A DNA stretch of 64,000 bases from Planctomycetota bacterium (GCA_029260765.1 JAJDCP010000049.1:55106-119105); one strand, 5' to 3'. Shown: positions 1-8,597, numbered from the stretch's first letter. Numbers and translations: made by a program. The notes: generated by a model not told the origin, from the sequence alone.

Positions 1-1
1 G

Positions 2-946
2 GCAGACTTGTGGTCGCTGTACGATTTTCTCTGTCCTGGCCTGCTCGGCGGAGCCAAGGCCTTCAAACAGCTCGTCAAGAGGCTCGCCGAGCGCCCAGCA
101 GAGACGCGCTACCGCCCGCTGCGGAGCTTGATCCAGCCCTATCTGCTGCGGCGGCGCAAGACAGATCGCGCCTTGCTGCCCGACCTGCCAGACAAGCTCG
201 AGATGACCAGCTTCTGCAGCCTGAGTCCCCGCCAGGCCGCGCTCTACCGGCAGGTCGTCGCCGACCTGACGCAACGTCTGAGTGCAGTCGATGGAACCCA
301 ACGGCGTGGCGTGGTGCTGTCCGCACTGATGCAGATGAAGCAGATCTGCAACCACCCCGCGCAATACCTCGGCGAGGCGGACTTCCTCCCCGAGCAGAGC
401 GGCAAGCTGCAGCGCTTGCTTGAGCTGGCGGCCACGATCGCGGCCCGGCAGGAGAAGCTGTTGGTGTTCAGCCAGTTCCGTGAGCTGACGGGCGTCCTGG
501 CTGAGCGGCTGGCCGAGGTCTTCGGCCGTCCGGGCCTGGTTCTCCATGGGGGCACACCGGTCAAGCAGCGCCAGGGGCTGGTGCGGCGCTTTCAGGCCGA
601 GCAGGGGCCGCCGTTCTTCGTGCTCAGCCTGAAAGCGGGAGGGACCGGGCTGAACTTGACGGCGGCTTCGCATGTCATCCACTTCGATCGCTGGTGGAAT
701 CCTGCGGTCGAGAGCCAGGCGAGCGACCGGGCATACCGCATCGGGCAGACACGGAACGTCGTGGTGCATCGCCTGATCTGCCGTGGTACGGTGGAAGAGA
801 AGATCGACGCGCTGATCGAGAGCAAGCGGGAACTGGTCGGCCAACTGGTCGAGGGCCCGGGACCGGCTGCGCTCACAGAGCTGAACGATCAAGAGTTGTT
901 GGCTTTGCTCGCCCTCGATGTGCAGAGCGTGGGCGCGGGGAATTGA
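2..946 (+). CDS. SNF2/Rad54-type DEAD-like helicase, C-terminal half (5' end outside window)
   Basis: The frame is open from base 2, and the first visible residues (ADLWSLYDFLCPGLLG) match the middle of SWI2/SNF2 ATPases, so the gene starts upstream of the window. The second RecA-like lobe is complete: KLLVFSQF (about residue 152 of the visible part), LHGGTP, the motif V stretch SLKAGGTGLNLT and the motif VI stretch SDRAYRIGQTR with its arginine finger. The family uses ATP to move along DNA and remodel DNA-protein complexes; bacterial members probably act on RNA polymerase or repair complexes. The SWIM zinc-finger gene starts 19 bases downstream, a neighbourhood seen in many bacteria with this helicase type, so the two are probably one operon. 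The N-terminal lobe (Walker A, DEAH) lies outside the window and cannot be judged. Confidence 0.93.
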   Translation, partial: ADLWSLYDFLCPGLLGGAKAFKQLVKRLAERPAETRYRPLRSLIQPYLLRRRKTDRALLPDLPDKLEMTSFCSLSPRQAALYRQVVADLTQRLSAVDGTQRRGVVLSALMQMKQICNHPAQYLGEADFLPEQSGKLQRLLELAATIAARQEKLLVFSQFRELTGVLAERLAEVFGRPGLVLHGGTPVKQRQGLVRRFQAEQGPPFFVLSLKAGGTGLNLTAASHVIHFDRWWNPAVESQASDRAYRIGQTRNVVVHRLICRGTVEEKIDALIESKRELVGQLVEGPGPAALTELNDQELLALLALDVQSVGAGN

Positions 947-965
947 GGTTCGGGTAGGAGGCCTT

Positions 966-1781
966 ATGGCGCGCTACGGATGGGGCTCGGGCTACGATTT
1001 CTATGATCAGCAACTCTCCGTGGCCCAGCGGGCTGCCCGGGCAGATCGAGCCAGGAAGCGCCTGGAGCGCGAAGGGCGCAGCCTGACAGGGGTTTCGATT
1101 GCTGGCCGCATCGTCGCCCGCAGCTTCTGGGGCAAGGCCTGGTGCCGGCATCTCGAGTCGTACAGCGACTTTGCGAATCGATTGCCGCGGGGCCGCAGCT
1201 ACCTCCGGCATGGGTGCGTCCTGGACCTGGGCATCGACGCGGGTCAGGTCTCTGCCCTGGTCAGTGGCTCGGACGTGTACAAGGTCAAAGTCAAGATCGC
1301 CGAGCTGCCAGTGGCGCGCTGGCGGCAGGTCAGCGAGCAGGCCGGTGGGCGGGTTGACTCGCTGATCGCGTTGCTGCAGGGCAAGTTGCCTGAAGGCTTG
1401 CTTGAGCGGCTGATCAAGGCGGGCCTGTTCCCCGCTCGCAAGGAGATCAAGCTGGCCTGCAGCTGTCCCGACGCCGCCAGGTTGTGCAAACATCTGGCGG
1501 CCGTGTTGTATGGCATCGGCGCACGCTTCGACGCTGCGCCCGAGCTGTTCTTCGTCTTGCGTGGCGTCGACAGTGGCATGCTGGTTGCCGACGCGTGTGC
1601 GGCGGCGGTTCCCCAGCCTGTGGCCGGCGAGCAGTTGGCAGACGGCGAGGACCTGGGGGCATTGTTCGGCATCGAGCTGGCGGGTGTGGATGACGCGCAG
1701 ATAGGAGAGGCGAAACCGGCGAAGAAGGCGAAACCGGCGAAGAAGGCGAGACCGGCGAAGAAGGCGAAACCGGCGAAGTAG
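966..1781 (+). CDS. SWIM zinc-finger protein with lysine-rich tail
   Basis: A 271-residue protein. The start is the ATG at 966, with AGGAGG at 956-961. The SWIM signature CSCPDAARLCKH (about residues 165-176, pattern CxC...CxH) should bind one zinc and is thought to mediate DNA or protein contacts. The N-terminal part (WGSGYDFYDQQ, FWGKAWCRHLE) is typical of the SWIM proteins found beside SNF2 helicases. The C-terminus ends in a repeated lysine/alanine/proline tail (KPAKKA units), positively charged like a histone H1 tail and suited to non-specific nucleic-acid binding. The gene directly follows the helicase gene and is probably its partner. The family is clear; the cellular role is inferred. 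Confidence 0.88.
   Translation: MARYGWGSGYDFYDQQLSVAQRAARADRARKRLEREGRSLTGVSIAGRIVARSFWGKAWCRHLESYSDFANRLPRGRSYLRHGCVLDLGIDAGQVSALVSGSDVYKVKVKIAELPVARWRQVSEQAGGRVDSLIALLQGKLPEGLLERLIKAGLFPARKEIKLACSCPDAARLCKHLAAVLYGIGARFDAAPELFFVLRGVDSGMLVADACAAAVPQPVAGEQLADGEDLGALFGIELAGVDDAQIGEAKPAKKAKPAKKARPAKKAKPAK
1712..1778 (+). repeat. 18-bp in-frame tandem repeat encoding KPAKKA units
   Basis: About 3.7 copies of gaaaccggcgaagaaggc lie at the 3' end of the SWIM gene, with one G/A variant that changes a Lys to Arg. Copy number could change by slippage without shifting the frame, altering only the length of the basic tail. Confidence 0.85.
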
Positions 1782-1923
1782 GCTGAGTCCCCGGCACGCC
1801 GTTCGCTACCCCCCCTCAACGCCAACCATCCGCTGCCTGTCTGGCGGTCTTGGTGTCACCCAACCGTCGCAGGGTGCCATCGGGAATGTTTCCGTATGGT
1901 GCCCCGCGTGTCAGGAGCCGGCC

Positions 1924-3303
1924 ATGACCGAGTCGATCCCGATCATCGAGCCCTTCCGCATCAAGATGGTCGAGCCACTGCCGCGCAGCACACCCGAACA
2001 GCGCAGAGAATGGCTTGAGCAGGCGCACCACAACCCCTTCCTGCTTCGCGGCGGGCAGATCACCATCGACTTGCTGACCGACTCGGGCACCGGCGCCATG
2101 TCGGCCGCACAATGGGCTGCGATGATGACGGGCGACGAGACCTACGCGGGTTCGGAATCCTTCTTCGAGCTGCAGCGGGTGGTTCGTGAGCTCACGGGCC
2201 TCGAGCAGGTCATCCCCACGCACCAGGGCCGTTCGGCGGAGCACATCCTGTTCGCGACGCTCGAAGTCCGGGACAAGGTCGTGCTGGCAAACTCCCATTT
2301 CGACACCACCCGCGCCAATGTCGAGGTGCTGGGCGGGTTGGCGCTCGACCTGGTGGCGGACATCGCCCGCGACCCCGAGGCGGAACACCCCTTTAAGGGA
2401 AACATAGACCTCAAGAAGCTCGAGGCAGCCTTGGAGGAATACGGCGAGCGGGTCGCTTTGGTCTTGATGACCATCACCAACAACACCGGCGGCGGGCAGC
2501 CCGTCAGTCTAGAGAACCTCAAGGCTGCGGCCGCCCTGGCCCACCGCTACGGTAAGCCTTTCATGCTCGACGCAGCCCGTTTCGCCGAGAACGCCTGGTT
2601 CATCCGCATGCGCGAGCCCGGGCAGAGCCAGCGCAGTCCGCGCTCCATCGCCCAGGAGATGTTCCGACTCAGCGATGGCATGACGATGAGCGCCAAGAAA
2701 GACGGACTGGTCAACATCGGGGGGCTGCTGTGCCTGAAAGATGCCGAGCTGGCGGCCAAGGCTCGTACCCTGTTGATCCTTACCGAGGGCTTTCCGACCT
2801 ACGGTGGGCTCGCCGGACGGGACCTCGCCGCTCTCGCTGTGGGCCTCGAGGAGGTGCTCGACGAAGCCTACCTGCGCTACCGCATCGCATCGATCCGCTA
2901 CTTCTTCGAGCTGCTCGACCAGGCGGGCGTACCGATGATGCGGCCCTACGGCGGCCACGCGGTCTACCTCGACGCGGCCCGTTTCCATCCCCATGTTCCG
3001 CCGGAGAAGTTCCCGGGAGTGAGCCTGTGCAATCAACTCTACCTCGAGGGCGGCGTACGCGCGGTCGAGATCGGCTCATTGATGTTCGGCAAGCCCGGCG
3101 AGCGTGAGACCACCGACCTCGAGCTGGTGCGCATGACCTTCCCGAGACGCACCTACACACAAAGCCACGTCGACTACCTGGCAGCCATCGTACGGCGCGT
3201 CTTTGCGCGCCGCAGCGAGGTGCCCGGCTACCGCATCTGTTGGCAGGCGCCGGTCTTGCGGGCGTTCACTGCCCAGCTCGAACCGGTGACGCTACCTTCG
3301 TGA
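1924..3303 (+). CDS. tnaA: Tryptophanase (L-tryptophan indole-lyase)
   Basis: A 459-residue PLP enzyme (E. coli TnaA has 471), start ATG with AGGAG at 1913-1917. It splits L-tryptophan into indole, pyruvate and ammonia in the cytoplasm. The PLP-lysine motif is SAKKDGLVNIGG, with the Schiff-base lysine at about residue 259; LDAARFAEN and THQGRSAE are family blocks. The sister enzyme tyrosine phenol-lyase is very similar, but it carries Arg in VRSMERG; here the block reads VRAVEIGS as in tryptophanases, so the aromatic substrate is probably tryptophan. I see no tnaC-like leader peptide or rho-type attenuator in the 142 bases upstream and no tryptophan permease next door, so the E. coli regulation is not shared in any obvious way. 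Confidence 0.92.
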   Translation: MTESIPIIEPFRIKMVEPLPRSTPEQRREWLEQAHHNPFLLRGGQITIDLLTDSGTGAMSAAQWAAMMTGDETYAGSESFFELQRVVRELTGLEQVIPTHQGRSAEHILFATLEVRDKVVLANSHFDTTRANVEVLGGLALDLVADIARDPEAEHPFKGNIDLKKLEAALEEYGERVALVLMTITNNTGGGQPVSLENLKAAAALAHRYGKPFMLDAARFAENAWFIRMREPGQSQRSPRSIAQEMFRLSDGMTMSAKKDGLVNIGGLLCLKDAELAAKARTLLILTEGFPTYGGLAGRDLAALAVGLEEVLDEAYLRYRIASIRYFFELLDQAGVPMMRPYGGHAVYLDAARFHPHVPPEKFPGVSLCNQLYLEGGVRAVEIGSLMFGKPGERETTDLELVRMTFPRRTYTQSHVDYLAAIVRRVFARRSEVPGYRICWQAPVLRAFTAQLEPVTLPS

Positions 3304-3351
3304 AGGGTACAACCCAGCGCACACGGTGGGGTTTGCTGGCCGCCCAATGAC

Positions 3352-3380
3352 TTGACTCCGCAGGCCAGATCCGCATCATC
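3352..3380 (+). promoter_or_regulatory. Possible promoter for the caspase-like secreted protein
   Basis: A good -35 (TTGACT, 3352-3357) is followed after 17 bases by a poor -10 (ATCATC, 3375-3380). It lies 30 bases before the ATG at 3410 and fits a sigma70-type layout, but the -10 is weak. Confidence 0.3.
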
Positions 3381-3409
3381 GCGGCACAACGCGAACATGT
3401 GAGGTTGCT

Positions 3410-4498
3410 ATGCGCCTGATCTTTCTTTGTCTGGCCCTGCTCTCGGCCGGCTTGCTGGCCGAGCCCGAGCTGGGCAAGCCCTTCGCGGTGCTGGAAGGGC
3501 GTTTCCGCCTGCAGCCCGGCAGCAGTGTCCAGGTCTCTGCTCTGAGCTCATTCGACACCGACGGTGAGATCGTGTCCTTCAGCTTTACGCTCAACGGTCA
3601 GCCTGTTCCTTCCGACGGCGGCGTGGCGGAGCTGCGCTTTGACGAGCCCGGCGTGCACTTCCTCGGGCTGACCGTCACCGACAACGAAGGACGTACCGGC
3701 GAGGTTCTGCAGCCGGTTTTCGTCGAGAGGCGTAGCGCACTGTTGCAGCGCCGCCTGTTGAGCCGCGAGCGGCGTGGGGCCGTGATGTTGCTCTGCGAGC
3801 TGCAAGATGCCGAGACCTCCGAGGCCATCGAGAGCCTGGGTGAGGAGATCTTCGCCCCGATCATGGGCATGGCCTACGGTGAAGTCGAGATCCTGCGCGG
3901 TGAACGGGCTGTGCCCGAGATCTTCTTCGAGGCTATCCGCGAAGTGGCCGCGCGCCGGGATGTCGTCGACATCTTCCTGTTTGCCCATGGCTCGCCTGAC
4001 CACCTGTGGTTCAAGAACCGACGCTCTGCCACGGGTGAGGACATTCTCACAGAGCTCGAAGGCCGGGGCGGTGAGAAAGTACGCATGGTGTACTCGACCC
4101 TGTGCTGGGGCGAGACGATGAACAAGGCATGGCGTCAGGTCGGTGCTGAGGCGGCCAGCGGGGCGGTGGACGTCCACATTCCCGTCGAGGCTCCGCCCTT
4201 CATCCTCGGCTGGCTGGCCGGGCAGGAGTACGGCAGCCTGACCGCCCGTTGCTTCCAACTGAACCGTGGGGCACACGACCTGCGCAACCAACTGGCCACG
4301 TCACTCGAGCCGGCGCTGCGCACGCTGCAGGACAACCTCGACCAGAGTGACCCGGCCCGGGCGATCGACTACTACCTCGACTGGTTCTTGCGTGATGGGG
4401 AGTGGGAGATCTGGAAGAGCACCCCGCTGATCGAGGGCGGTGGCGTGACCATCGACACCTTCCCCGAAGATCTTCCGCCCGCCCCGCCCCGCCCCTGA
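3410..4498 (+). CDS. Secreted protein, Ig/PKD-like N-domain plus possible caspase-fold (clan CD-like) domain
   Basis: A 362-residue protein with a short signal peptide (about residues 1-17, cut after LLA). Residues about 25-110 look like a PKD/cadherin-type beta-sandwich (FDTDGEIVSFSFTLNG, GVHFLGLTVTDNEGRTG). From about residue 120 there is a second domain with alternating hydrophobic strands. One ends in FLFAHGS (His193) and the next in VYSTLCWG (Cys232); this order and spacing resemble the His-Cys dyad of clan CD cysteine peptidases (clostripain, gingipain, CHAT, caspase). No close family is recognised, so peptidase activity is a hypothesis. The gene stands alone between tnaA and another secreted protein, and both neighbours have their own upstream regions. 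Confidence 0.6.
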   Translation: MRLIFLCLALLSAGLLAEPELGKPFAVLEGRFRLQPGSSVQVSALSSFDTDGEIVSFSFTLNGQPVPSDGGVAELRFDEPGVHFLGLTVTDNEGRTGEVLQPVFVERRSALLQRRLLSRERRGAVMLLCELQDAETSEAIESLGEEIFAPIMGMAYGEVEILRGERAVPEIFFEAIREVAARRDVVDIFLFAHGSPDHLWFKNRRSATGEDILTELEGRGGEKVRMVYSTLCWGETMNKAWRQVGAEAASGAVDVHIPVEAPPFILGWLAGQEYGSLTARCFQLNRGAHDLRNQLATSLEPALRTLQDNLDQSDPARAIDYYLDWFLRDGEWEIWKSTPLIEGGGVTIDTFPEDLPPAPPRP

Positions 4499-4511
4499 AC
4501 GGACCTCTCCT

Positions 4512-4540
4512 TTGCCAGCGTCGCTCCTGTGGCGTACGCT
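4512..4540 (+). promoter_or_regulatory. Sigma70-type promoter for the 509-residue secreted protein
   Basis: TTGCCA (4512-4517), a 17-base spacer and TACGCT (4535-4540) stand 20 bases before the start codon, with GGAGGAGG in between. The -10 pattern TACnnT recurs in two other promoter candidates of this window. Confidence 0.55.
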
Positions 4541-4560
4541 GTTGGCAGAAGGAGGAGGTT

Positions 4561-6090
4561 ATGCGAGCCAGCCTGTCTGCAATCGTGATCACTTTGGTCT
4601 GGGCTGTGCCGATGCCGGCTCAAGCCTGGGTCTTCGATGAGGCCGGGCGGGCAGCTCCCGAGCAGCTGCGCGCCTGGCGCGTGCTCAACGAGCTGTCCGT
4701 TGCCCAGGACGTTGAGCTCGCGTCGCTGGGAAGGAGCTTTCTGCGCACGCGCAGCTTCAGCTCCGGCCCACATGCGGCCGCGCTATTGCTCGAAGAGCTG
4801 GCTCTGTTTGCCGCGGAATTCGAACGCGAGCTGTCCGACATGGCGGCCCTGCCGTCCTGGCTCCGGCAGGGACCCGTCGGCCTGGCTCTTACGGATGCCC
4901 GCTTGCGCGAGCTTCTGCAGAGCTTGCTGGAAGAGGCGCTGTTGCATGGGCAAGATCCCGAGCAGGTGTGTGCGGTGTTCGCGGCGCTACTCGAGCGGAC
5001 CGAGGACGACGCCGTAGCGCTGGAGACGGTGTACGAGCTGTTGAGTTGTAGCAGCGACACCGGCTGTGAGCTCGAGCTGGCCCGCGACCTATGGTTCGAG
5101 CTCGATAGCGAGCTGGAGCCCGAAGAAACCCTGCAGGTCTTCACCGACCTGGCCTTGTTGGCTGCGGACAACCCGGGCGGATTTCCCGCTGTCTGGAAGA
5201 TGTACCAGCAATTGTCGCATCTCGGCGCCCAGCCGGCGGTGGAAGGTGTCGAGACGATCTCGCTGATGGCGGTCGAGCTGGGTGTCGATGCCGCGGCGAT
5301 GTTGCGTGACTATCGCAGCTTGGCTGAGTTGGAAGGCGAGGAGTCGGATCAGTCCCTGCCCATTCTGCTCTCCGAGCTGCAGCGACGACTCCCTGCTGGC
5401 GGGGCCTGGGCAAGCCACTTCGAGCTGTTCCGGCAGCTGCGTTCGCGGCTTCTGAGTGCCTGGGACTGTTTCGATCTGATCGAGCAGCTCTATATCTTGG
5501 CGGAGGGGTCGGGGCTGCAGGCAAGTCAGCTCGGAGGATCTCTGCTGCCGATTCTCGATCAGGCAGCCGAAGAGGACGATCTGCCCAGTCTGGTGCAGAC
5601 CATCGCGCGGCTTGCAGAGCAGCACGGCCATGCGCTTGCCGATCTCGGGGCGCTCTACGCGGGGTTGCGTGAGGATGGCGTCGCGTCTGAGGGGGCGCGT
5701 AGCTCCCTGAGTCTACTCTCTGATCTGGCGCATGCCCGGAAGATCCCCTTGACGACTCTGCGAGCCATCCACGCGCAGCTCCTGGCGGCCGAAGAGGGCA
5801 TGAACAGGGATCGGCAGACCGTCAGTGCCTTGACGTTCGTGGCCGGCTTCGAGCCCAAGAGCGGGCGTGGCTTTGAAGCCTGCGTGGCGATCTGGCTTCG
5901 CATGCGCACAGCAGAAGATTCCGTCGAAGACGCCATCGGCAACCTTGAGTTGGTCCTGCACGCCGCGACAGAAGGTGCCGACCTCGACACCATGGTGGGC
6001 GCCTTCCTGGGACTGCTTGAGAAGCACGGCGGAGTGCGCGGGACGGCTCTGGCGCGCCGCGATTTTCAGGAACAGCACATCGGCCACTGA
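4561..6090 (+). CDS. Secreted alpha-helical protein of unknown function
   Basis: A 509-residue protein. The start is the ATG at 4561, directly behind GGAGGAGG; the open frame runs further upstream but without a binding site. A signal peptide is clear (hydrophobic core then AQA, cut near residue 21). The mature part is rich in Leu, Glu and Ala with few Gly or Pro, and looks like stacked helical pairs (repeats such as LYEELL- and SLLSDLAHA-like helices). It has two nearby Cys (LLSCSSDTGCELE, about residues 162-171) that could form a disulfide. No enzymatic motif is visible. It has its own promoter, and a second promoter precedes the next gene. I do not recognise the family. Confidence 0.65.
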   Translation: MRASLSAIVITLVWAVPMPAQAWVFDEAGRAAPEQLRAWRVLNELSVAQDVELASLGRSFLRTRSFSSGPHAAALLLEELALFAAEFERELSDMAALPSWLRQGPVGLALTDARLRELLQSLLEEALLHGQDPEQVCAVFAALLERTEDDAVALETVYELLSCSSDTGCELELARDLWFELDSELEPEETLQVFTDLALLAADNPGGFPAVWKMYQQLSHLGAQPAVEGVETISLMAVELGVDAAAMLRDYRSLAELEGEESDQSLPILLSELQRRLPAGGAWASHFELFRQLRSRLLSAWDCFDLIEQLYILAEGSGLQASQLGGSLLPILDQAAEEDDLPSLVQTIARLAEQHGHALADLGALYAGLREDGVASEGARSSLSLLSDLAHARKIPLTTLRAIHAQLLAAEEGMNRDRQTVSALTFVAGFEPKSGRGFEACVAIWLRMRTAEDSVEDAIGNLELVLHAATEGADLDTMVGAFLGLLEKHGGVRGTALARRDFQEQHIGH

Positions 6091-6096
6091 GCGAGC

Positions 6097-6125
6097 TTGA
6101 GAGCCCGCAGCGCGGCGGCTACACT
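6097..6125 (+). promoter_or_regulatory. Sigma70-type promoter for the acyl-CoA dehydrogenase operon
   Basis: TTGAGA (6097-6102), a 17-base spacer and TACACT (6120-6125) lie 45 bases upstream of the first acyl-CoA dehydrogenase. The element has the same form as the elements at 4512 and 28329. Confidence 0.5.
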
Positions 6126-6170
6126 GCAGACTTCAGGAAACATGCCGCGTCGCGGCAAAGCGAGGGTGCG

Positions 6171-7328
6171 ATGGCTGACTTCAGCCTGTCGGAGGAGGCT
6201 ACCAGCATCCGCGAAGAGGTGCGGCGTTTCGCCCGCGCGACACTCCGCGAGCGCGGCCGGGCCGCCGAGGTCGACCCGGCATCGGTCGAGGATCTGCGCA
6301 CCAGCTTCTACGAGCTGGGCCTGGTGCAGCTCGATTGGCCTGAAGAGCTGGGTGGTTTGGGGCTGGGCCTGTTTGAGCGCGTGTTGGTGAGCGAAGAGCT
6401 CGCGTACGGCGACGCAGGTCTTGCCCTGTTGCTCGACGATGCAGGGCTGGCGGCGCGCGCTCTCCTCGAGCTGGGCAGCGCCGAGCAGCAGCAGCGTTGG
6501 CTGGCCCCATGGGCTGGAGACCAGGCCCCCGGGCAGGTTTGGGGGCTGGCTTTGGACGAGGCCGACCTGGCTTGGGAACGTGGCGCGTTGTTCACGATGG
6601 CGAGCCGCGAAGACGACCTCTGGCGCCTGATGGGGGCCAAATACTTTGTCTTGCAGGCCCCGCGTGCCAGCCATCTCGTGGTCTTTGCACGCACGGGCTT
6701 CGAGCCCGGCTGGCCGGGGATCGACGCTTTTGTGGTACCTGCTCGAGGTGAGGGGCTCAGCCTGGAGGTAGAGTCCAACCGCCTGGGGCTGGGCGCAGTC
6801 TCGAGCGCACGTGTTCTGCTGTCGGGCTGCACAGTGCCCGAGTCCGCGCGCCTGTGCGGTGCCGATGACAAGCTCGCAGCGGTGCAGCGCCTGCTAGCCT
6901 ACCGGCGGATCGTGGCAGCCGCGCATATGCTCGGGGTCGCGCGTGCGGCGCTCGAGTATGCCTGCGGCTACGCTGAGCAACGGCCGGCCTTCGGCAGGAT
7001 GATCGGCCAGTTTCAGAGCATCGCTTTCAAGCTCGCCGATCTGGCCACCGAAATCGATGCTACGCGTTGGTTGACCTGGCAGGCTGCCTCACTCTTCGAC
7101 GAGGGTTCAGACTTCCAGCTGGCGTCGCTGCAGGCGCTGATTCAAGCGCAAGAGACGGCCCACCGCGCAGGCATCGATAGCGTGCAGGTGCTCGGAGGGG
7201 CGGGTTTCATCGACGACTATCCGGTCGAGAAATTCATGCGGGACGGGGCGGCGCTGGCCAGTCTCTCGGGCAGCCGACTGGTCGTCGAAGAGCTGGCTGC
7301 CGAGCAGTTGTTTGGAACCGCGCCTTGA
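6171..7328 (+). CDS. Acyl-CoA dehydrogenase-like subunit lacking the catalytic Glu
   Basis: A 385-residue protein with the full-length acyl-CoA dehydrogenase fold: an N-terminal helical part, a middle beta domain (about 120-230) and a C-terminal four-helix part. It retains the FAD-contacting RPAFGRMIGQFQ block (about 267-278) and the ending QVLGGAGFIDDYPVEKFMRD. The usual C-terminal signature YEGT, which holds the catalytic base of medium-chain enzymes, reads LSGS here (about 364-367), and the alternative Glu used in long-chain and isovaleryl enzymes is also absent (AYRRIV). The flavin loop with TEP..GSD is replaced by ALDEAD. By analogy with the alpha2beta2 FadE pairs of Mycobacterium, this is probably the non-catalytic partner of the next gene, 33 bases downstream. 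Confidence 0.8.
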   Translation: MADFSLSEEATSIREEVRRFARATLRERGRAAEVDPASVEDLRTSFYELGLVQLDWPEELGGLGLGLFERVLVSEELAYGDAGLALLLDDAGLAARALLELGSAEQQQRWLAPWAGDQAPGQVWGLALDEADLAWERGALFTMASREDDLWRLMGAKYFVLQAPRASHLVVFARTGFEPGWPGIDAFVVPARGEGLSLEVESNRLGLGAVSSARVLLSGCTVPESARLCGADDKLAAVQRLLAYRRIVAAAHMLGVARAALEYACGYAEQRPAFGRMIGQFQSIAFKLADLATEIDATRWLTWQAASLFDEGSDFQLASLQALIQAQETAHRAGIDSVQVLGGAGFIDDYPVEKFMRDGAALASLSGSRLVVEELAAEQLFGTAP

Positions 7329-7361
7329 AGCTGCACGCAGCTTCCGTCACAGGAGAATTCC

Positions 7362-8591
7362 GTGGTTGCTTTCCGTTTGTCTTCTCGGCTGGCTGCGTTT
7401 GAAGGGATGGTACGGGACCTGGCGCGCAACGTCATCCGTCCACTCGCTCTCGAGGCTGACCGCACGCACAGCTATCCAGCTTCGTTCTACGACTCGCTGG
7501 CCGCGATGGGCTACTCGGGTGGACAGGTGCCCGAAGAGTTTGGCGGTGAGGCGGCAGCGGGAGAGCCCGCGGCTGGTAGCGAGTCCAAGAAGCGGCCGAG
7601 CAGCTCCAACCGATTGATGGTGCTGGGCTCGGAGTGGCTTGCCTACGGCGACCCCTCGGTGATCCTCAACATCCCCGGCCCGGGTCTGGGGGGGCCTCCC
7701 GTTCAGATCACCGGCACGCCCGAGCAGAAGCGCCGCTTCTTCGCCCCCTTCAAGCCCGGGCAGCCCGTGGCCTGGGGGGCGTATGCGCTGACAGAGCCGC
7801 ACTGCGGAAGCGATGCCAAGGCCATCCGCACACGCTGCGTCAAAGATGGCGACCATTACATCTTGAACGGCCGCAAGACCTATTGCAGCAACGGCGCGCG
7901 CGCCGTCTGGACGGTGGTCTTTGCCACCCTCGACCCCGAAGGAGGCCGCGCGGCGCAGCGAGCCTTTGTGGTCGAAAAGGGCACGCCCGGCTTCTCGGTC
8001 GGCAAGCTCGAGAGCAAACTGGGGCTGCGCGCTTGCGAGACGGCCGAGCTCGTGTTCGAAGATTGCCGCGTGCCTGTAGAGAACCTGCTGGGCGGCGAAG
8101 AATACTACCAGCGCGCGGGCGGCACGAGCTTCAAGACAGCGATGAAGACCTTCGACAAGAGCCGGCCGATGGTGGCTGCCATGGCTGTGGGCATCGCTCG
8201 GGCGGCGTACCACGAGCTCAGGGACTTTGTCTCCGAGGGGCATCTCGGGGGTCGCCCGATTCTACGCAACGCACCCCTGCGCATCACCTTGGCGACCATG
8301 CGACGCAAGATCGAAGCCGCGCGTCTGCTGTGCTTGCGGGCGGCCTGGATGGCCGACCATGGCGAGCCCAACTCCAAGGAAGCCTCGATGTCCAAGGCCT
8401 ATGCTCCACAGATCGGCCAGTGGGTCTGCAGTGAAGCGTTGCACATCATGGGAGGCCACGGCGCGCAACGCGAGCGCTTCGTCGAGAAGTTGTACCGTGA
8501 TGTCAAAGTGTTCGACATCTTCGAGGGAACCGGGCAGATCCAGCGGCTGGTGGTCGCGCGCCGCTTGATGCCCAACATCCGTATTCAGTAG
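7362..8591 (+). CDS. Acyl-CoA dehydrogenase, catalytic subunit
   Basis: A 409-residue protein, GTG start with AGGAGA at 7351-7356. The flavin and substrate loop is canonical (ALTEPHCGSDAKA, about 142-154) and the catalytic Glu is present (FEGTGQIQR, Glu388). It should transfer two hydrogens from an acyl-CoA to FAD and pass the electrons to ETF. The RxxFG block that binds the flavin of the neighbouring subunit in homotetramers is missing (it reads GHLGGRPILRN), which is the reverse of the upstream gene and suggests that the two proteins share active sites. There is a Ser/Lys-rich loop around residues 65-85. The substrate is unknown; the short-chain dehydrogenase gene 6 bases downstream may act on the product. 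Confidence 0.88.
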   Translation: MVAFRLSSRLAAFEGMVRDLARNVIRPLALEADRTHSYPASFYDSLAAMGYSGGQVPEEFGGEAAAGEPAAGSESKKRPSSSNRLMVLGSEWLAYGDPSVILNIPGPGLGGPPVQITGTPEQKRRFFAPFKPGQPVAWGAYALTEPHCGSDAKAIRTRCVKDGDHYILNGRKTYCSNGARAVWTVVFATLDPEGGRAAQRAFVVEKGTPGFSVGKLESKLGLRACETAELVFEDCRVPVENLLGGEEYYQRAGGTSFKTAMKTFDKSRPMVAAMAVGIARAAYHELRDFVSEGHLGGRPILRNAPLRITLATMRRKIEAARLLCLRAAWMADHGEPNSKEASMSKAYAPQIGQWVCSEALHIMGGHGAQRERFVEKLYRDVKVFDIFEGTGQIQRLVVARRLMPNIRIQ

Positions 8592-8597
8592 GGAGGG

